From Vulcanimicrobiota bacterium (GTDB lineage: Bacteria > Vulcanimicrobiota > JAJTBE01): a stretch of DNA of 47,010 nucleotides. The DNA lies in NCBI GenBank assembly GCA_021107945.1, contig JAIORV010000081.1, positions 1 to 47,010 on the forward strand, read 5' to 3'. Both the position numbers and the translations under genes were made by a program. The notes beneath the pieces are model-generated. The model did no database searches. It was not told where the DNA came from and was given only the letters and a program-made list of their open reading frames with translations. Below are positions 8,355 through 17,864 of the stretch, in pieces (positions within the stretch are counted from its first letter, which is position 1; every line of letters begins with the position of its first letter).

Positions 8355-8665
8355 GTGTTCTGTCATCCACCATCCTTGTCCATTTTCCTTATTTCCTCAT
8401 TTCCTTAGAGAATAATCCCTGATTTCATCATCCGTTCTCCGTTCTCCGCCATCCATCTCCATTATCCATTATCCATTTTCCTTATTCCATTTTCCGTCAT
8501 CCGACCTCTGATCTCCGTGTTCTGTCATCCGCCATCCTTATCCATTTTCCTTATTTCCTCATTTCCTCAGAAAATAATCCCTGATTTCATCATCCGTCTC
8601 CGTTCTCCGCCATCCATCTCCATCATCCATTTTCCTTATTCCATTTTTCATCATCCGGCCTCCGT
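8355..8665. repeat. tandem duplication of a 162-bp pyrimidine-rich unit
   Basis: The segment beginning GTGTTCTGTCATCC at 8355 begins again at 8517, and the following bases match with few changes and one small deletion to about 8665. The plus strand is almost free of G and is made of short words such as CCATTTTCC, CATCC and TTATTTCC. Similar low-complexity words occur at 24930-24960, 35560-35580, 39100-39130 and 45720-45790. Confidence 0.8.
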
Positions 8666-8747
8666 TTTTTTTATCCCCATGTTTTCCCCAAGGATAAAAA
8701 TTTTTGTTTATGGAAATATACATTATTATAATTAGGGAGAGATAATC

Positions 8748-11700
8748 ATGGTGGATTTTGTACATCTTCATACACATAGCGAATACAGTCTTCTGGACGG
8801 GCTGATCAGGATAAAGGGGATGGTAAAGAGAGTTAAGGAAATGGGTATGTCAGCCGTTGCGCTTACCGATCATGGTGTTATGTGCGGGACAATTGAGTTC
8901 TATAAAGAGGCGACGGCGGCGGGGATCAAACCTATTGTAGGCGTTGAGATATACGTTGCAAAACGCTCACTTTACGATAAAACACCGGAGGATTCATCTT
9001 CCTACCACCTTGTACTCCTGGCAAAGAACGCTCTGGGATATAAGAATCTTTGCAAGCTTGCCAGCATAGCATCACTTGAGGGTTTTTATTACAATCCCAG
9101 AATAGACCGGGAATTACTCCGTAAATATTCAGAAGGACTTATCGGGCTTTCAGGGTGTCTTAAAGGGGAAGTACAATCCTTTTTACTCAAGGGAGAATAT
9201 GAAAGAGCGAAGGAAATTGCTCTCGACTATAAATCAATATTCGCTCCCGGCGATTTCTATATTGAATTAATGGATCATGGCATAATGGAGCAGAAGAAAA
9301 TTTTACCAATGCAGGTACAGTTGGCAGGGGAGACCGATATCAAGTTAGTCGCCACGAATGATGCTCACTATATAAAACAGAAAGATTCCATTGCCCATGA
9401 TGTGCTTCTTTGTATCCAGACTGGAAAAACTCTTGACGATCCAAACAGAATGAGATACAGCAAGGACCAATTCTACTTGAAATCGCAGGAAGAGATGAAG
9501 ATGATATTCCCGGATTATCCCTCGGCAATTACAAATACCGTAGAGGTTGCCGAGAAGTGCAACCTTCAACTTGATTTGAACAGAAACATTCTCCCTGACT
9601 TTGATGTCCCGGAGGGATTCACAAAAGAGAGTTACCTGGAGCATATATGCAGAGAGGGCACCAATGAAAGATATGGCGGAATGACTCCCGAGCTTGAAGA
9701 GCGACTTAAAACCGAGCTTGAAGTCATCAATGGAAGGGGATTGGCGGCATATTTTCTTATTGTATGGGATTTTATTAAATATGCCAAGAAACACAAGATC
9801 CCCGTCGGACCAGGGCGCGGATCCGCCGCAGGGTCCCTTCTTGCTTATACAATGGGTATCACCGATGTTGACCCTATAAAATACGGACTTATTTTTGAAC
9901 GGTTCCTGAACCCGGAGCGTAAGTCACTTCCCGATATTGACATCGACTTCTGCAAGGCACGTCGTGAGGAAGTGATAAAATATGTAACCAATAAATATGG
10001 AAGTGAAAATGTCTCACAGATTATAACGTTCGGGAGAATGAAGTCAAGGGCGGCAATCAGGGATGTGGGAAGAGTTTATGGCATAAACTTGGGCTTCGTT
10101 GACAAGCTTGCAAAAATGGTTCCATTAGGCGCCGATCTCCAATCCGCCCTCGAAACCCCCGAATTAAAGGCAATTTATCAGGATGAGGCAAATGCGAAGA
10201 AAATCCTGGATATGGCGATTGAGCTTGAGGGCATCGCAAGGAATGCCTCAATTCATGCCTCAGGTGTTTTGATCTCCAAGGATCCTATAACCGATTGCGC
10301 CCCGTTATACAAGATGAAGGGCGATGAAGTCGTTGTTCAGTATGATATGAATTACAGTGCTGATGTGGGACTTTTAAAAATGGACTTCCTCGGACTTCGA
10401 AACCTCACCACTATTGAGGATGCCCTTAAAATGATCAAGAAGAATTATGGAGTGGAACTTGACCTGTCGAAGATTCCTCTCGAGGATGCCGCTACATTTC
10501 AGATTCTGCAACAGGGAAAAACAGCCGGCGTTTTCCAGCTTGAGTCGGCAGGCATGACAAGATACCTGGTGCAATTGAAACCTGGAAGCGTGGAGGATAT
10601 TATCGCTATGTGCGCTCTGTACCGTCCCGGCCCCTTGAAAGGCGGAATGGTTGAAGAATTCATAAAAAGAAAACATGGTATCACAAAAACGAAATACCTC
10701 CATCCGATTCTTGAGCCTATCTTGAAAGAGACTTATGGCGTTATTATCTATCAGGAACAGGTTATGAAAATCGCCAATGAAGTCGGAGGCTACTCCATGG
10801 GAGAAGCTGACCAATTAAGGCGTGCTATGGGAAAAAAGAAACCTGAACTCATGGCGAAGCAAAGAAGTGTTTTCCTTGAGAGGGCGGTAAAAAAAGGATA
10901 TGATAAAAATCTTGCAAGTGAAATTTTTAATTATATGGAAAAGTTCGCTTCGTATGGATTCAATAAATCTCATACTGCATGCTACGGAGTAATTGCTTAT
11001 CAGACAGCGTACCTCAAAACGCATTACCCGAAAGAATATATGGCGGCGGTTCTGACAAGCAATATGGAAAGCACGGAAAAGGTAAGCTTCTTTATCAAGG
11101 AATGCAAAAATATGGGCATCCCGGTGCTTCCTCCCGATGTCAACGAGTCGAACGCCAAGTTTACAGTCACAAAAAAGGGTGTCAGATTCGGGCTTGCCGC
11201 AATAAAAAATGTAGGAATTGGCCCCATAGAATCAATCATCAAAGTGCGGGAGCAGGAAGGACCTTTTACAGACTTGCATGATTTCTGTTGTCGTGTGGAA
11301 GGCGCAAACAGGAAAGTCATTGAAAGCCTGATATTATCCGGTGCAATGGATAGCTTCAATGAAACCCGCGCAACACTTTTACATAACCTTGACGGATGCA
11401 TGGAATTCGGGCATTGCAGAAGAAAAGAAAAACTTACCGGGCAAATTTCATTCTTTCATGATATGTTTGATCAAAATTCGGTGACGCCTGCTCTGAAAAA
11501 AATGCCGGAACTTGAAATGAGAACATTATTGTCCAAAGAGAAAGAACTTCTTGGAATCTATGTAACAAGTCATCCTTTGGATGCGTGCAAAGAGATTCTT
11601 GGCAATGAATCCATAATACCTGTTTCAAATTTATCCAAATTCGAAGGCGGGCAGAAGATAACAATCGCCGGGATCATCAATAGCGTGAAGAAAAAAGTTA

Positions 11701-12227
11701 CAAAAAACAATAAGCTAATGGCATTCCTTGAAATCGAGGATCTATCAGGAGGGATTGAAGTAACTGTTTTTCCCCGGACATTTGAAGAATGTCAGTCTCT
11801 TATTGTCACCGATGGAATTGTCCTTATCACGGGCAAACTGGAGCTTGAAGAACCTTTTATCAAGGATGATGATGAAGCGACGGAGATAGAATTGGTCCCA
11901 AAAATCATGGCAAATAAAATATCTGAATTAAAAAGATCCAATTTACCCAAGAGAAAGCCTAAATTAAGAGTTGTCGAGGAAAGGAAGACTGAAAAGCGAA
12001 TGAGAGGAATACATATAAAACTTGAGAATGACGGTTTTGATTTCAGTAAGCTCAAGCAGATAATAAAAAACGCTCCTGGTGAGGAACCCGTCTATTTCCA
12101 TTGTGAAACAGGCTCAAAAACAACAATTCTTCAGGTTGACTCCCGTTATTATGTTCATAGCCTGGAAAGAGTTAAGGGCGATGTGGAAGGATTATTAGGC
12201 GGTGGAACGACATGGACGGCAACATAG
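8748..12227 (+). CDS. dnaE: DNA polymerase III subunit alpha
   Basis: This 1159-residue protein is the replicative polymerase subunit of the DnaE1 type, of normal length. It begins with a PHP domain (F-V-H-L-H-T-H-S-E-Y-S-L-L-D-G, then L-T-D-H-G). The C-family catalytic core shows G-P-G-R-G-S-A-A-G-S and P-D-I-D-I-D-F, with Asp398 and Asp400 as probable metal ligands, and the third acidic site in K-M-D-F-L-G-L. Downstream are the helix-hairpin-helix region, a Q-I-S-F-F segment at residue 899 that may be the sliding-clamp-binding motif, and an OB-fold (I-T-I-A-G-I-I-N-S-V). AGGGAGAG precedes the ATG. The metallophosphoesterase gene follows after 37 nt. A long repeat array lies immediately upstream. 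Confidence 0.98.
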   Translation: MVDFVHLHTHSEYSLLDGLIRIKGMVKRVKEMGMSAVALTDHGVMCGTIEFYKEATAAGIKPIVGVEIYVAKRSLYDKTPEDSSSYHLVLLAKNALGYKNLCKLASIASLEGFYYNPRIDRELLRKYSEGLIGLSGCLKGEVQSFLLKGEYERAKEIALDYKSIFAPGDFYIELMDHGIMEQKKILPMQVQLAGETDIKLVATNDAHYIKQKDSIAHDVLLCIQTGKTLDDPNRMRYSKDQFYLKSQEEMKMIFPDYPSAITNTVEVAEKCNLQLDLNRNILPDFDVPEGFTKESYLEHICREGTNERYGGMTPELEERLKTELEVINGRGLAAYFLIVWDFIKYAKKHKIPVGPGRGSAAGSLLAYTMGITDVDPIKYGLIFERFLNPERKSLPDIDIDFCKARREEVIKYVTNKYGSENVSQIITFGRMKSRAAIRDVGRVYGINLGFVDKLAKMVPLGADLQSALETPELKAIYQDEANAKKILDMAIELEGIARNASIHASGVLISKDPITDCAPLYKMKGDEVVVQYDMNYSADVGLLKMDFLGLRNLTTIEDALKMIKKNYGVELDLSKIPLEDAATFQILQQGKTAGVFQLESAGMTRYLVQLKPGSVEDIIAMCALYRPGPLKGGMVEEFIKRKHGITKTKYLHPILEPILKETYGVIIYQEQVMKIANEVGGYSMGEADQLRRAMGKKKPELMAKQRSVFLERAVKKGYDKNLASEIFNYMEKFASYGFNKSHTACYGVIAYQTAYLKTHYPKEYMAAVLTSNMESTEKVSFFIKECKNMGIPVLPPDVNESNAKFTVTKKGVRFGLAAIKNVGIGPIESIIKVREQEGPFTDLHDFCCRVEGANRKVIESLILSGAMDSFNETRATLLHNLDGCMEFGHCRRKEKLTGQISFFHDMFDQNSVTPALKKMPELEMRTLLSKEKELLGIYVTSHPLDACKEILGNESIIPVSNLSKFEGGQKITIAGIINSVKKKVTKNNKLMAFLEIEDLSGGIEVTVFPRTFEECQSLIVTDGIVLITGKLELEEPFIKDDDEATEIELVPKIMANKISELKRSNLPKRKPKLRVVEERKTEKRMRGIHIKLENDGFDFSKLKQIIKNAPGEEPVYFHCETGSKTTILQVDSRYYVHSLERVKGDVEGLLGGGTTWTAT

Positions 12228-12264
12228 AAAATTCAAATATAATCGGAAGAGAGGTTAGTACAAA

Positions 12265-13434
12265 ATGATGAGAAACTGGAAAAGAAATGTATATTCAAGG
12301 GCGGCATTAATTATTCTGTTTATTTTTTGCTTATTTACCGCGCAGGTTGTTGTCTTTGCAAGTGATTATACATTTTCGGCAATGTGTGACTCAAGGGGAA
12401 ATGATGATGGTGTGAATAAAAAAGTATTAAGCTTACTTTTAAATCATCTTGTAAAGAACAATCCGTCAAACAAATTCATACTTTTTCCCGGTGATATGAT
12501 TTCAGGAAAACGCGGGGACCCGACTGCTCTTCGAAAGCAACTTATAAAATGGAAACAGGTGATGTCTCCGATATATGATAATATTCACATGGAATGGCCT
12601 TACGTCTGGCCTTCAATTGGAAATCACGAGACTATAAACAAGGAAGATATGACTACATACCTAAACTTTTTTAATGATGTGTACATGAATGGGCCAAAGG
12701 ACGAGAGAGGGCTTACATATTCATTCGATTATAAGAATAGTCATTTTGTTTCTGTCCAGACTAATCATTATGTTAAAAAAACTAAAAATGATCCATATGG
12801 TTTAATGGAGCAGTATATCAAAGACCTTGACTGGCTTGAGAAAGACCTTTCATCTGCAAGAAAAAGGGGAATAAAACATATTTTCGTATTCGGGCATATG
12901 CCTGCTTTCCCCATAGGTGCGCATCTTGCCGATAGTCTTCCCAATGCGAACATGATATTAAAAAATCCCAAAGATCCATCTGCAAGACGGTATTTGAAGC
13001 AAAGGGATAAATTCTGGGATGTACTTGTGAAGTATAAGGTCTCCGCATATATATGTGGACATGAGCATTGTTACGGAAGACAACGCATAAGGGGCGTATA
13101 TCAGATTCTTACCGGTGGAGCCGGCGCACCTCTTTGCCACCTGAATCCGTTGCCTGGGGATAATAAAGCAAAAGATCCCGACTGGCCGCCGGAAAGGTTT
13201 GATGAGGCGAAACCCTTTTATGAAATTCTCGGCTATCCCCACGGACCCAAGGACAAATGCCAGGCTTCAAATAATTTTGTTGGAGGCCGTTTCTTTGAAT
13301 ATGTAATCTTCAATGTAAGCGACAATGCGGTATTGATTCAAACATGGGGAATTGATCCAAAAGAGGGATCCCGGGATCAAGTTAAACCCGGAGCAAAAAT
13401 TGAGTTGAAAGATGAGTTTATTATCAGAAATTAA
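12265..13434 (+). CDS. secreted calcineurin-like metallophosphoesterase
   Basis: This 389-residue protein starts with a signal peptide (basic M-M-R-N-W-K-R-N, then a hydrophobic run ending near A-S at residue 32-33), so it is probably exported. The metallophosphoesterase motifs appear in order: C-D-S-R-G (Asp42, in place of the usual D-x-H), P-G-D-M-I, G-N-H-E-T, F-G-H-M-P-A-F and C-G-H-E-H-C-Y-G-R. These bind a dinuclear metal centre that hydrolyses phosphate mono- or diesters. The first motif having Arg where His is usual is seen in several extracellular members. A GAGAGG sequence lies before two tandem ATG codons; I use the first. The gene is probably co-transcribed with dnaE, 37 nt upstream. 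The substrate is unknown. Confidence 0.88.
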   Translation: MMRNWKRNVYSRAALIILFIFCLFTAQVVVFASDYTFSAMCDSRGNDDGVNKKVLSLLLNHLVKNNPSNKFILFPGDMISGKRGDPTALRKQLIKWKQVMSPIYDNIHMEWPYVWPSIGNHETINKEDMTTYLNFFNDVYMNGPKDERGLTYSFDYKNSHFVSVQTNHYVKKTKNDPYGLMEQYIKDLDWLEKDLSSARKRGIKHIFVFGHMPAFPIGAHLADSLPNANMILKNPKDPSARRYLKQRDKFWDVLVKYKVSAYICGHEHCYGRQRIRGVYQILTGGAGAPLCHLNPLPGDNKAKDPDWPPERFDEAKPFYEILGYPHGPKDKCQASNNFVGGRFFEYVIFNVSDNAVLIQTWGIDPKEGSRDQVKPGAKIELKDEFIIRN

Positions 13435-13460
13435 AATCTGACACTATCATTATAAAGAAG

Positions 13461-13503
13461 CAAAGAACGCAAAGGTTAGAAATAATTTTCCTTGCGTTCT
13501 TTG
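13461..13503. terminator. bidirectional terminator-like hairpin made from an interspersed repeat
   Basis: Between the convergent metallophosphoesterase and lysS genes, CAAAGAACGCAAAGG (13461-13475) pairs with CCTTGCGTTCTTTG (13490-13503), with one bulged A, followed by TTTGTTTG. The stem sequence is that of the 'caaagaacgcaaag' intergenic repeat found elsewhere, here arranged as an inverted pair. It could end transcription from both sides. Confidence 0.55.
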
Positions 13504-13560
13504 TTTGTTTGCGGTGAAAAAATGTCATTAATAACTATAAATATCTAATATGACAACCGA

Positions 13561-15072
13561 TTAATCTTTTTGCTTCATCAACGGGAATAAAATAATATCC
13601 CTGATTGACGGTGAATCTGTCATCATCATTACCAGCCTGTCTATTCCTATCCCTATTCCACCGGTTGGGGGCATTCCATATTCAAGCGCCATTATGTAAT
13701 CCTCGTCAAGGGGATGCGCCTCTTCATCGTGGAATAGTTCCTTTTTCTTTAACTGATCAAGGAATCTATTCTTTTGATCAACCGGATCGTTCAACTCTGA
13801 GAATGCGTTGACAATCTCGGAATTAGCCATAAAAAGCTCAAACCTGTATGTGAGCGATGGATCATCTTCTTTTTTCTTGGCAAGTGGAGATATTTCAATG
13901 GGGTAATCCATAACAAAAGTTGGTTGAACAAGGTGGGGCTCCACTGATACATCAAAAATCTTGTTAATGATATATCCCACATCTTCTTTTCTTTCCAGGT
14001 TAAGCTCATATTTCTCGGCGATATCTCTTGCATAATCGAGCTCTCTGAGCTTTTTCATGTCAATGTCCGCGTATTTTCTAAAAGCTTCCTCCATCGTTAT
14101 TCTTGCAAAAGGAGGTTTTAAATTCAGTTTCTTGCCGTCGAATTCAACTTCATGTGTTCCCAGTATCTTCTCACAAAGATGTGAAATCAGTTCCTCGCTG
14201 AGATTCATCATATCGGTATAATCCGCATAAGCCCAGTATAGCTCCAGCATTGTGAATTCCGGATTATGCTTTGTGTCGATTCCCTCGTTGCGGAATATCC
14301 GTCCAATTTCGAAGACCCTGTCCATGCCTCCCACAATAAGTCTTTTTAGATAAAGTTCGGTTGCAATACGGAAATACAGGTCCATATTGAGGGCATTATG
14401 ATGTGTGGTGAAGGGTCTTGCATTTGCTCCGCCGGCTATCAGGCTCATTGAAGGTGTTTCTACCTCCGTGAAATCTCGTGATTCCAGGTAGGATTTCATT
14501 TCCGAGATTATTTTTGACCTGATGAGGAATTTTCTTCTCACATCCGGATTTGAAAGAAGATCCACATATCTGCGCCTGTATCTTATCTCCACATCTTTTA
14601 ATCCATGGTATTTTTCCGGCGGCGGACGAAGTGACTTTGTAAGAAATGTGAAATCTTCGAGGAATACCGTGAGCTCCCCGCGTCTTGTTCGGGCAATCTT
14701 ACCTTTGACACCGATAAAGTCACCTATGTCAACAAATTTTAGTAATTTGTATTTATCCTCGCCAATTTTGTTCTGTTTTAAGTATATCTGGATTGAGCCG
14801 GTTACATCTTCAATATCGCCGAATGAAGCTTTGCCATGTCCTCTGAGGGCCATAAGCCTTCCAGCTATCGAAACTTCCTCGCCTTCTTCCGATTCTTTGA
14901 GGTCTTTATGTTTTTCTACGACCTCACCAATTGTGCCGGTTGTGGGGTAACGGGATCCATAGACATTCACTCCCAATTGAGTTAATTGATCCCTATTTTT
15001 AATTCTCATTTCCATATGCTCTGAAATCGATTCGTTGCCCGATTCCGTTGCATTTATAACTTCAGCTTTCAT
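13561..15072 (-). CDS. lysS: lysyl-tRNA synthetase, class II
   Basis: This 503-residue enzyme charges tRNA-Lys with lysine. An N-terminal OB-fold anticodon-binding domain (V-S-I-A-G-R-L-M-A-L-R-G-H-G-K-A-S-F) is followed by the class II core: motif 1 around R-S-K-I-I-S-E-M, E-T-P-S-M, A-R-P-F-T-T-H-H-N-A-L-N-M-D-L-Y-F-R-I-A, motif 2 F-R-N-E-G-I-D-T-K-H-N-P-E-F-T-M-L-E, and motif 3 G-I-G-I-G-I-D-R-L-V-M. The length is normal for bacterial LysS, with a slightly long N-terminus of about 20 residues. AAAGGAG is 7 nt before the ATG. The gene stands alone and faces the metallophosphoesterase gene across a hairpin. Confidence 0.98.
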   Translation of the reverse strand: MKAEVINATESGNESISEHMEMRIKNRDQLTQLGVNVYGSRYPTTGTIGEVVEKHKDLKESEEGEEVSIAGRLMALRGHGKASFGDIEDVTGSIQIYLKQNKIGEDKYKLLKFVDIGDFIGVKGKIARTRRGELTVFLEDFTFLTKSLRPPPEKYHGLKDVEIRYRRRYVDLLSNPDVRRKFLIRSKIISEMKSYLESRDFTEVETPSMSLIAGGANARPFTTHHNALNMDLYFRIATELYLKRLIVGGMDRVFEIGRIFRNEGIDTKHNPEFTMLELYWAYADYTDMMNLSEELISHLCEKILGTHEVEFDGKKLNLKPPFARITMEEAFRKYADIDMKKLRELDYARDIAEKYELNLERKEDVGYIINKIFDVSVEPHLVQPTFVMDYPIEISPLAKKKEDDPSLTYRFELFMANSEIVNAFSELNDPVDQKNRFLDQLKKKELFHDEEAHPLDEDYIMALEYGMPPTGGIGIGIDRLVMMMTDSPSIRDIILFPLMKQKD

Positions 15073-15514
15073 CTCATACTCCTTTGGTATTTATTCAACT
15101 CCCTCAATACAGGAGAAGCTTCCATCCTCGATATTCTTCATAGCAAGTTGCCATTCCTACAAGGGGAGGCTGAATGTTTACTTCCTTTATTTTCAATAAA
15201 AAATATTATCGGCATATATTTTTTGTTTCCTAAAATAATCCTTTTTTACTTTATTTTTTACCTGATATTTCTAAACTCCTTTATTTACAATGTTTATTGT
15301 ATGGATATCAAAAATTTTTGTAAATGAGTCCATTTTTATATAATTCAGGAAGGAATAAATCAATTTAAAGAGAACATTTATTCAGTTACCACAAGTTTTA
15401 GTTGCAATTCACATAATTTTTTAATCCCCAATATTGACACGATCTATTTCTATCAACGATAATTAAAGATATCCCCAATTGTGTAAAATTTATCCACAGG
15501 AAATGGTGATAACC
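15073..15514. other. A+T-rich divergent promoter region
   Basis: No gene is visible between lysS and the secreted-protein gene. The first 90 bases carry repeat fragments. The remainder is strongly A+T-rich and should contain the promoters of both divergent genes; one good candidate is listed separately at 15434-15463. Confidence 0.6.
15434..15463 (+). promoter_or_regulatory. candidate sigma-70-type promoter
   Basis: A perfect TTGACA (15434-15439) is followed by an 18-bp spacer and GATAAT (15458-15463), one base from the consensus -10. Transcription would start near 15470, giving a leader of about 45 nt before the ATG at 15515. This is the best promoter match I see in the window. Confidence 0.6.
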
Positions 15515-16051
15515 ATGAAAAAAATGGTTAGATGTTTGTTCCCGGTTTTGTTGTTATCCTTCATTTTGACTTGCTTTTTATTCTCAAAAATCACCGCTAA
15601 ACAGAAAAAATGGGTCGTTTATCATGGTGATTTTTGCAAGTTCAAAATCAGGTATGATTACGAGCTTGATTATAAAGAATCGGGAGGCAGTTTTACTTAC
15701 ACGATTTACGACCCGGAAAATAAAGATAAAAAGCTTATCATGTCAAGCCGCCATATGAAAATGAAATTCCATCTCCCCGGAAAAAATGGCTATAAAACTC
15801 AGTATTCCGGCGCGCTGAAAGTCGGGAATACCAGGGGCATTGAAAAAAAAGGATTAACAAAGAACGAGACACATTGGAGAGAAGTATATCTTTACCACTC
15901 GATTCGCGGTCCCATGGGTCCTGACACATCTTTAATTCATATATATTATGACGATGTCGATGGACCTCAGAGCGTTGCTTTCAACGAAATAATTAATTCA
16001 ATTGAAGTCAATAATCCTTATAAGATAAAAATAACGCCTACGTATCCGTGA
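15515..16051 (+). CDS. small exported protein of unknown function
   Basis: This 178-residue protein begins with a clear signal sequence (M-K-K-M-V-R, then a hydrophobic stretch of about 17 residues ending near I-T-A). The mature part is basic and beta-rich, with repeated Tyr/Lys pairs and the segments C-K-F-K-I-R-Y-D-Y-E-L-D-Y and I-H-I-Y-Y-D-D-V-D-G. I do not recognise the family. The frame can be extended to a TTG at 15479, but ATG 15515 is preferred: it starts directly at the signal peptide, a GGTGAT lies just before it, and a good promoter sits at the right distance. The gene ends facing the UPF0489-TPR gene. Confidence 0.75.
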   Translation: MKKMVRCLFPVLLLSFILTCFLFSKITAKQKKWVVYHGDFCKFKIRYDYELDYKESGGSFTYTIYDPENKDKKLIMSSRHMKMKFHLPGKNGYKTQYSGALKVGNTRGIEKKGLTKNETHWREVYLYHSIRGPMGPDTSLIHIYYDDVDGPQSVAFNEIINSIEVNNPYKIKITPTYP

Positions 16052-16090
16052 TAATGATGAGTACGGTGAATAACTCCCCACCTGATGGAA

Positions 16091-17572
16091 TTATCTCATA
16101 TACCTCCCCAACCTTGCTTTCATGGAATAAAACCCCGTTGTATCGTCTTTCAATATCCTTCTTACTTCCCTCATCTCCATTCCCTTTTTATCCAGACTTC
16201 GATAGGTAAAAGCAAGGAGAAGACGTACTTCCATTGATTCAAGCCTGTCTGGTTTTTTACGCAGATATTTCCTGAAATCCCTTGCGGCATTCTCATATTT
16301 TTCCATTTTCAGGTAAATCCGTCCCCTCTGTGAATATACCCCGGCATTATCAGGATTAATATCAATCGATTTATTCATAAGCTCGAGGGCTTTTTTGTAT
16401 TTTTCACCCTTCAAATAAGTTGATCCCGCTATAAATAAAACATGCGCCCTTATGCTGTTGTTCCAGTTGTCGAAATGTTTTAATTCTATTATTGTCTCAA
16501 GATGTAACGCCGCAGTGGCGTATTCCTCTTTCTTGATATAGATGACCGCCGATATAAAATGGCTCATGAGGAAATGGGTTTCATCAATATCTGCAGTCTT
16601 TTTGAGTAATGACAAAGCCTTGTCATAATCTTTTCTCCGGAAATGAATCATGGCAATGTCATATGCCGGGAGAATAAGGATCGGCTCAAGTCGCCTTACT
16701 TCCTCCATATATTTTCTCTCAAGCTCGGTCTCGTTCTTCATTCTGCATAATTCCGCCAACCTCAAGTTCAAATAAGGAGTGTAGAAAGACTCGGTTTTGC
16801 ATTTATTATAGTACCACTTCGTCCCGTGATGATATTTCTGCAATATCGCCCTGTCGCCATCCATCAAGTATTGATAGCATTCCCTCAGTGAGTCCGTCAT
16901 TTGTCCCTTTATCGTTTTCTCAATAAGATCACCCAGGTATTTTTGCTCCGGTGGGAGGTATCCGCCGTTTACCGAGTATGCAGTTGTTATCATGAGTGGA
17001 TTGGGAGCGATGTGATAGAGATGATGAATAAGATCCATCGGTGAGATCCACGGTATATCGTCTTCATCAATTAAATAATCTGTATCAATATCCCAGACGT
17101 AATTGGCAGAACCAACCCTGAGATCCTTTAAGAAGCATATCTCGAAATCTATCCCCTTCAGTTTTCCCACAACCCTGTTATCCTCATAATGAAGACTATC
17201 ATAGTCGGCAAGTGAAAGATCCACCCATTGCATCACTTCCTGCCTTGCCCAGAGGAGCAGTTTCTCCTTGCCGGGGAGATGATCCGGTATAACCCATATC
17301 AAGTGTGAAACAGTGCCGTCGTACATCGCGGGATACAAGTAATTACCCGGGTGAAATCCACCCCAGAGGACATCCTCGTTTTTTCTGAATTTTTCAAGGT
17401 TTTCAACCGACTTGCAACACCGGATCTTTTCCAGGATTGCATCATCCAGTCCCTCGTCGGCAACATCCAGATGAGCGTCAATATGGATAACACATAGATC
17501 TTTCAGTCCCATCTCACGCCACCTGATATAAGATTCACAATGATCTTCAAAGATAAAAAACGGAACTTTCAT
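16091..17572 (-). CDS. UPF0489 domain protein with C-terminal TPR repeats
   Basis: This 493-residue protein joins two parts. The N-terminal 230 residues match the UPF0489 family (F-x-E-D-H at residues 8-11, V-I-H-I-D-A-H-L-D at 28-36, and V-W-D-I-D-T-D-Y-L later). These His and Asp clusters resemble the metal site of the arginase/deacetylase fold, so a metal-dependent hydrolase is plausible, but the family's reaction is not established to my knowledge. From about residue 265 onward helices repeat every 34 residues (for example A-L-E-L-M-N-K-S-I-D-I-N-P-D-N-A-G-V-Y and Y-E-N-A-A-R-D-F), giving about five TPR units for protein binding. ATG 17572 is preferred to the GTG at 17584 because GGGTGGGG is well spaced for it. 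There is no signal peptide, so it should be cytoplasmic. Confidence 0.82.
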   Translation of the reverse strand: MKVPFFIFEDHCESYIRWREMGLKDLCVIHIDAHLDVADEGLDDAILEKIRCCKSVENLEKFRKNEDVLWGGFHPGNYLYPAMYDGTVSHLIWVIPDHLPGKEKLLLWARQEVMQWVDLSLADYDSLHYEDNRVVGKLKGIDFEICFLKDLRVGSANYVWDIDTDYLIDEDDIPWISPMDLIHHLYHIAPNPLMITTAYSVNGGYLPPEQKYLGDLIEKTIKGQMTDSLRECYQYLMDGDRAILQKYHHGTKWYYNKCKTESFYTPYLNLRLAELCRMKNETELERKYMEEVRRLEPILILPAYDIAMIHFRRKDYDKALSLLKKTADIDETHFLMSHFISAVIYIKKEEYATAALHLETIIELKHFDNWNNSIRAHVLFIAGSTYLKGEKYKKALELMNKSIDINPDNAGVYSQRGRIYLKMEKYENAARDFRKYLRKKPDRLESMEVRLLLAFTYRSLDKKGMEMREVRRILKDDTTGFYSMKARLGRYMR

Positions 17573-17864
17573 TTTTAACCCCACCCTTTTTTATATAAAT
17601 CCCACAAACATTGAGTAAGAAGGGGCAAATACCCCTTTTATTACGCCGGGGACGGTTGTCCTCGACTACCCGAGCCGAATATATACTTTCTTTTTAAGCA
17701 TAAATCTCCTGCATTTTTAAGATTGTATGTCTATTTGAACATCTTATGCCCGCCATTCTCCGGAAAATAGCAAATCAAGTAATATATTACAATGGACATA
17801 ATACAGGCTGAACCTATGATATTCAGGCGTAATTTATTTTTCATATTCTCTTCCTATTCTATTT
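17573..17864. other. spacer with a repeat fragment
   Basis: I see no gene. Bases 17643-17672 resemble 39362-39392 (shared core GCCGGGG, TTG, CTC and CTACCC). The region near 17760-17860 is A+T-rich and lies just downstream of the PP2C-like stop codon. Confidence 0.45.

Larger units (their letters stand above)
7927..8747. other. 820-bp gene-free region: hairpin cluster and tandem pyrimidine-rich repeat upstream of dnaE
   Basis: I see no convincing gene; a 103-codon minus-strand frame (8062-8373) runs through repeat DNA. The stretch holds three hairpins (8194-8299) and a 162-bp tandem duplication (8355-8665), listed separately. It must also contain divergent promoters for etfBA and dnaE. The region 7960-8030 is A+T-rich and is the likeliest place for the etfBA promoter. 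Confidence 0.6.

Noticed and set aside
8062-8373. 103-codon minus-strand open frame
   Set aside because: It runs through the hairpin cluster and the start of the low-complexity repeat; no start signal or protein features.
8355-8665. CRISPR array
   Set aside because: There are only two long adjacent copies with no repeat-spacer pattern, and no cas gene is in the window.
8727-8732. TATAAT as -10 element for dnaE
   Set aside because: Transcription would start within the ribosome binding site, leaving almost no leader; no matching -35 element was seen.
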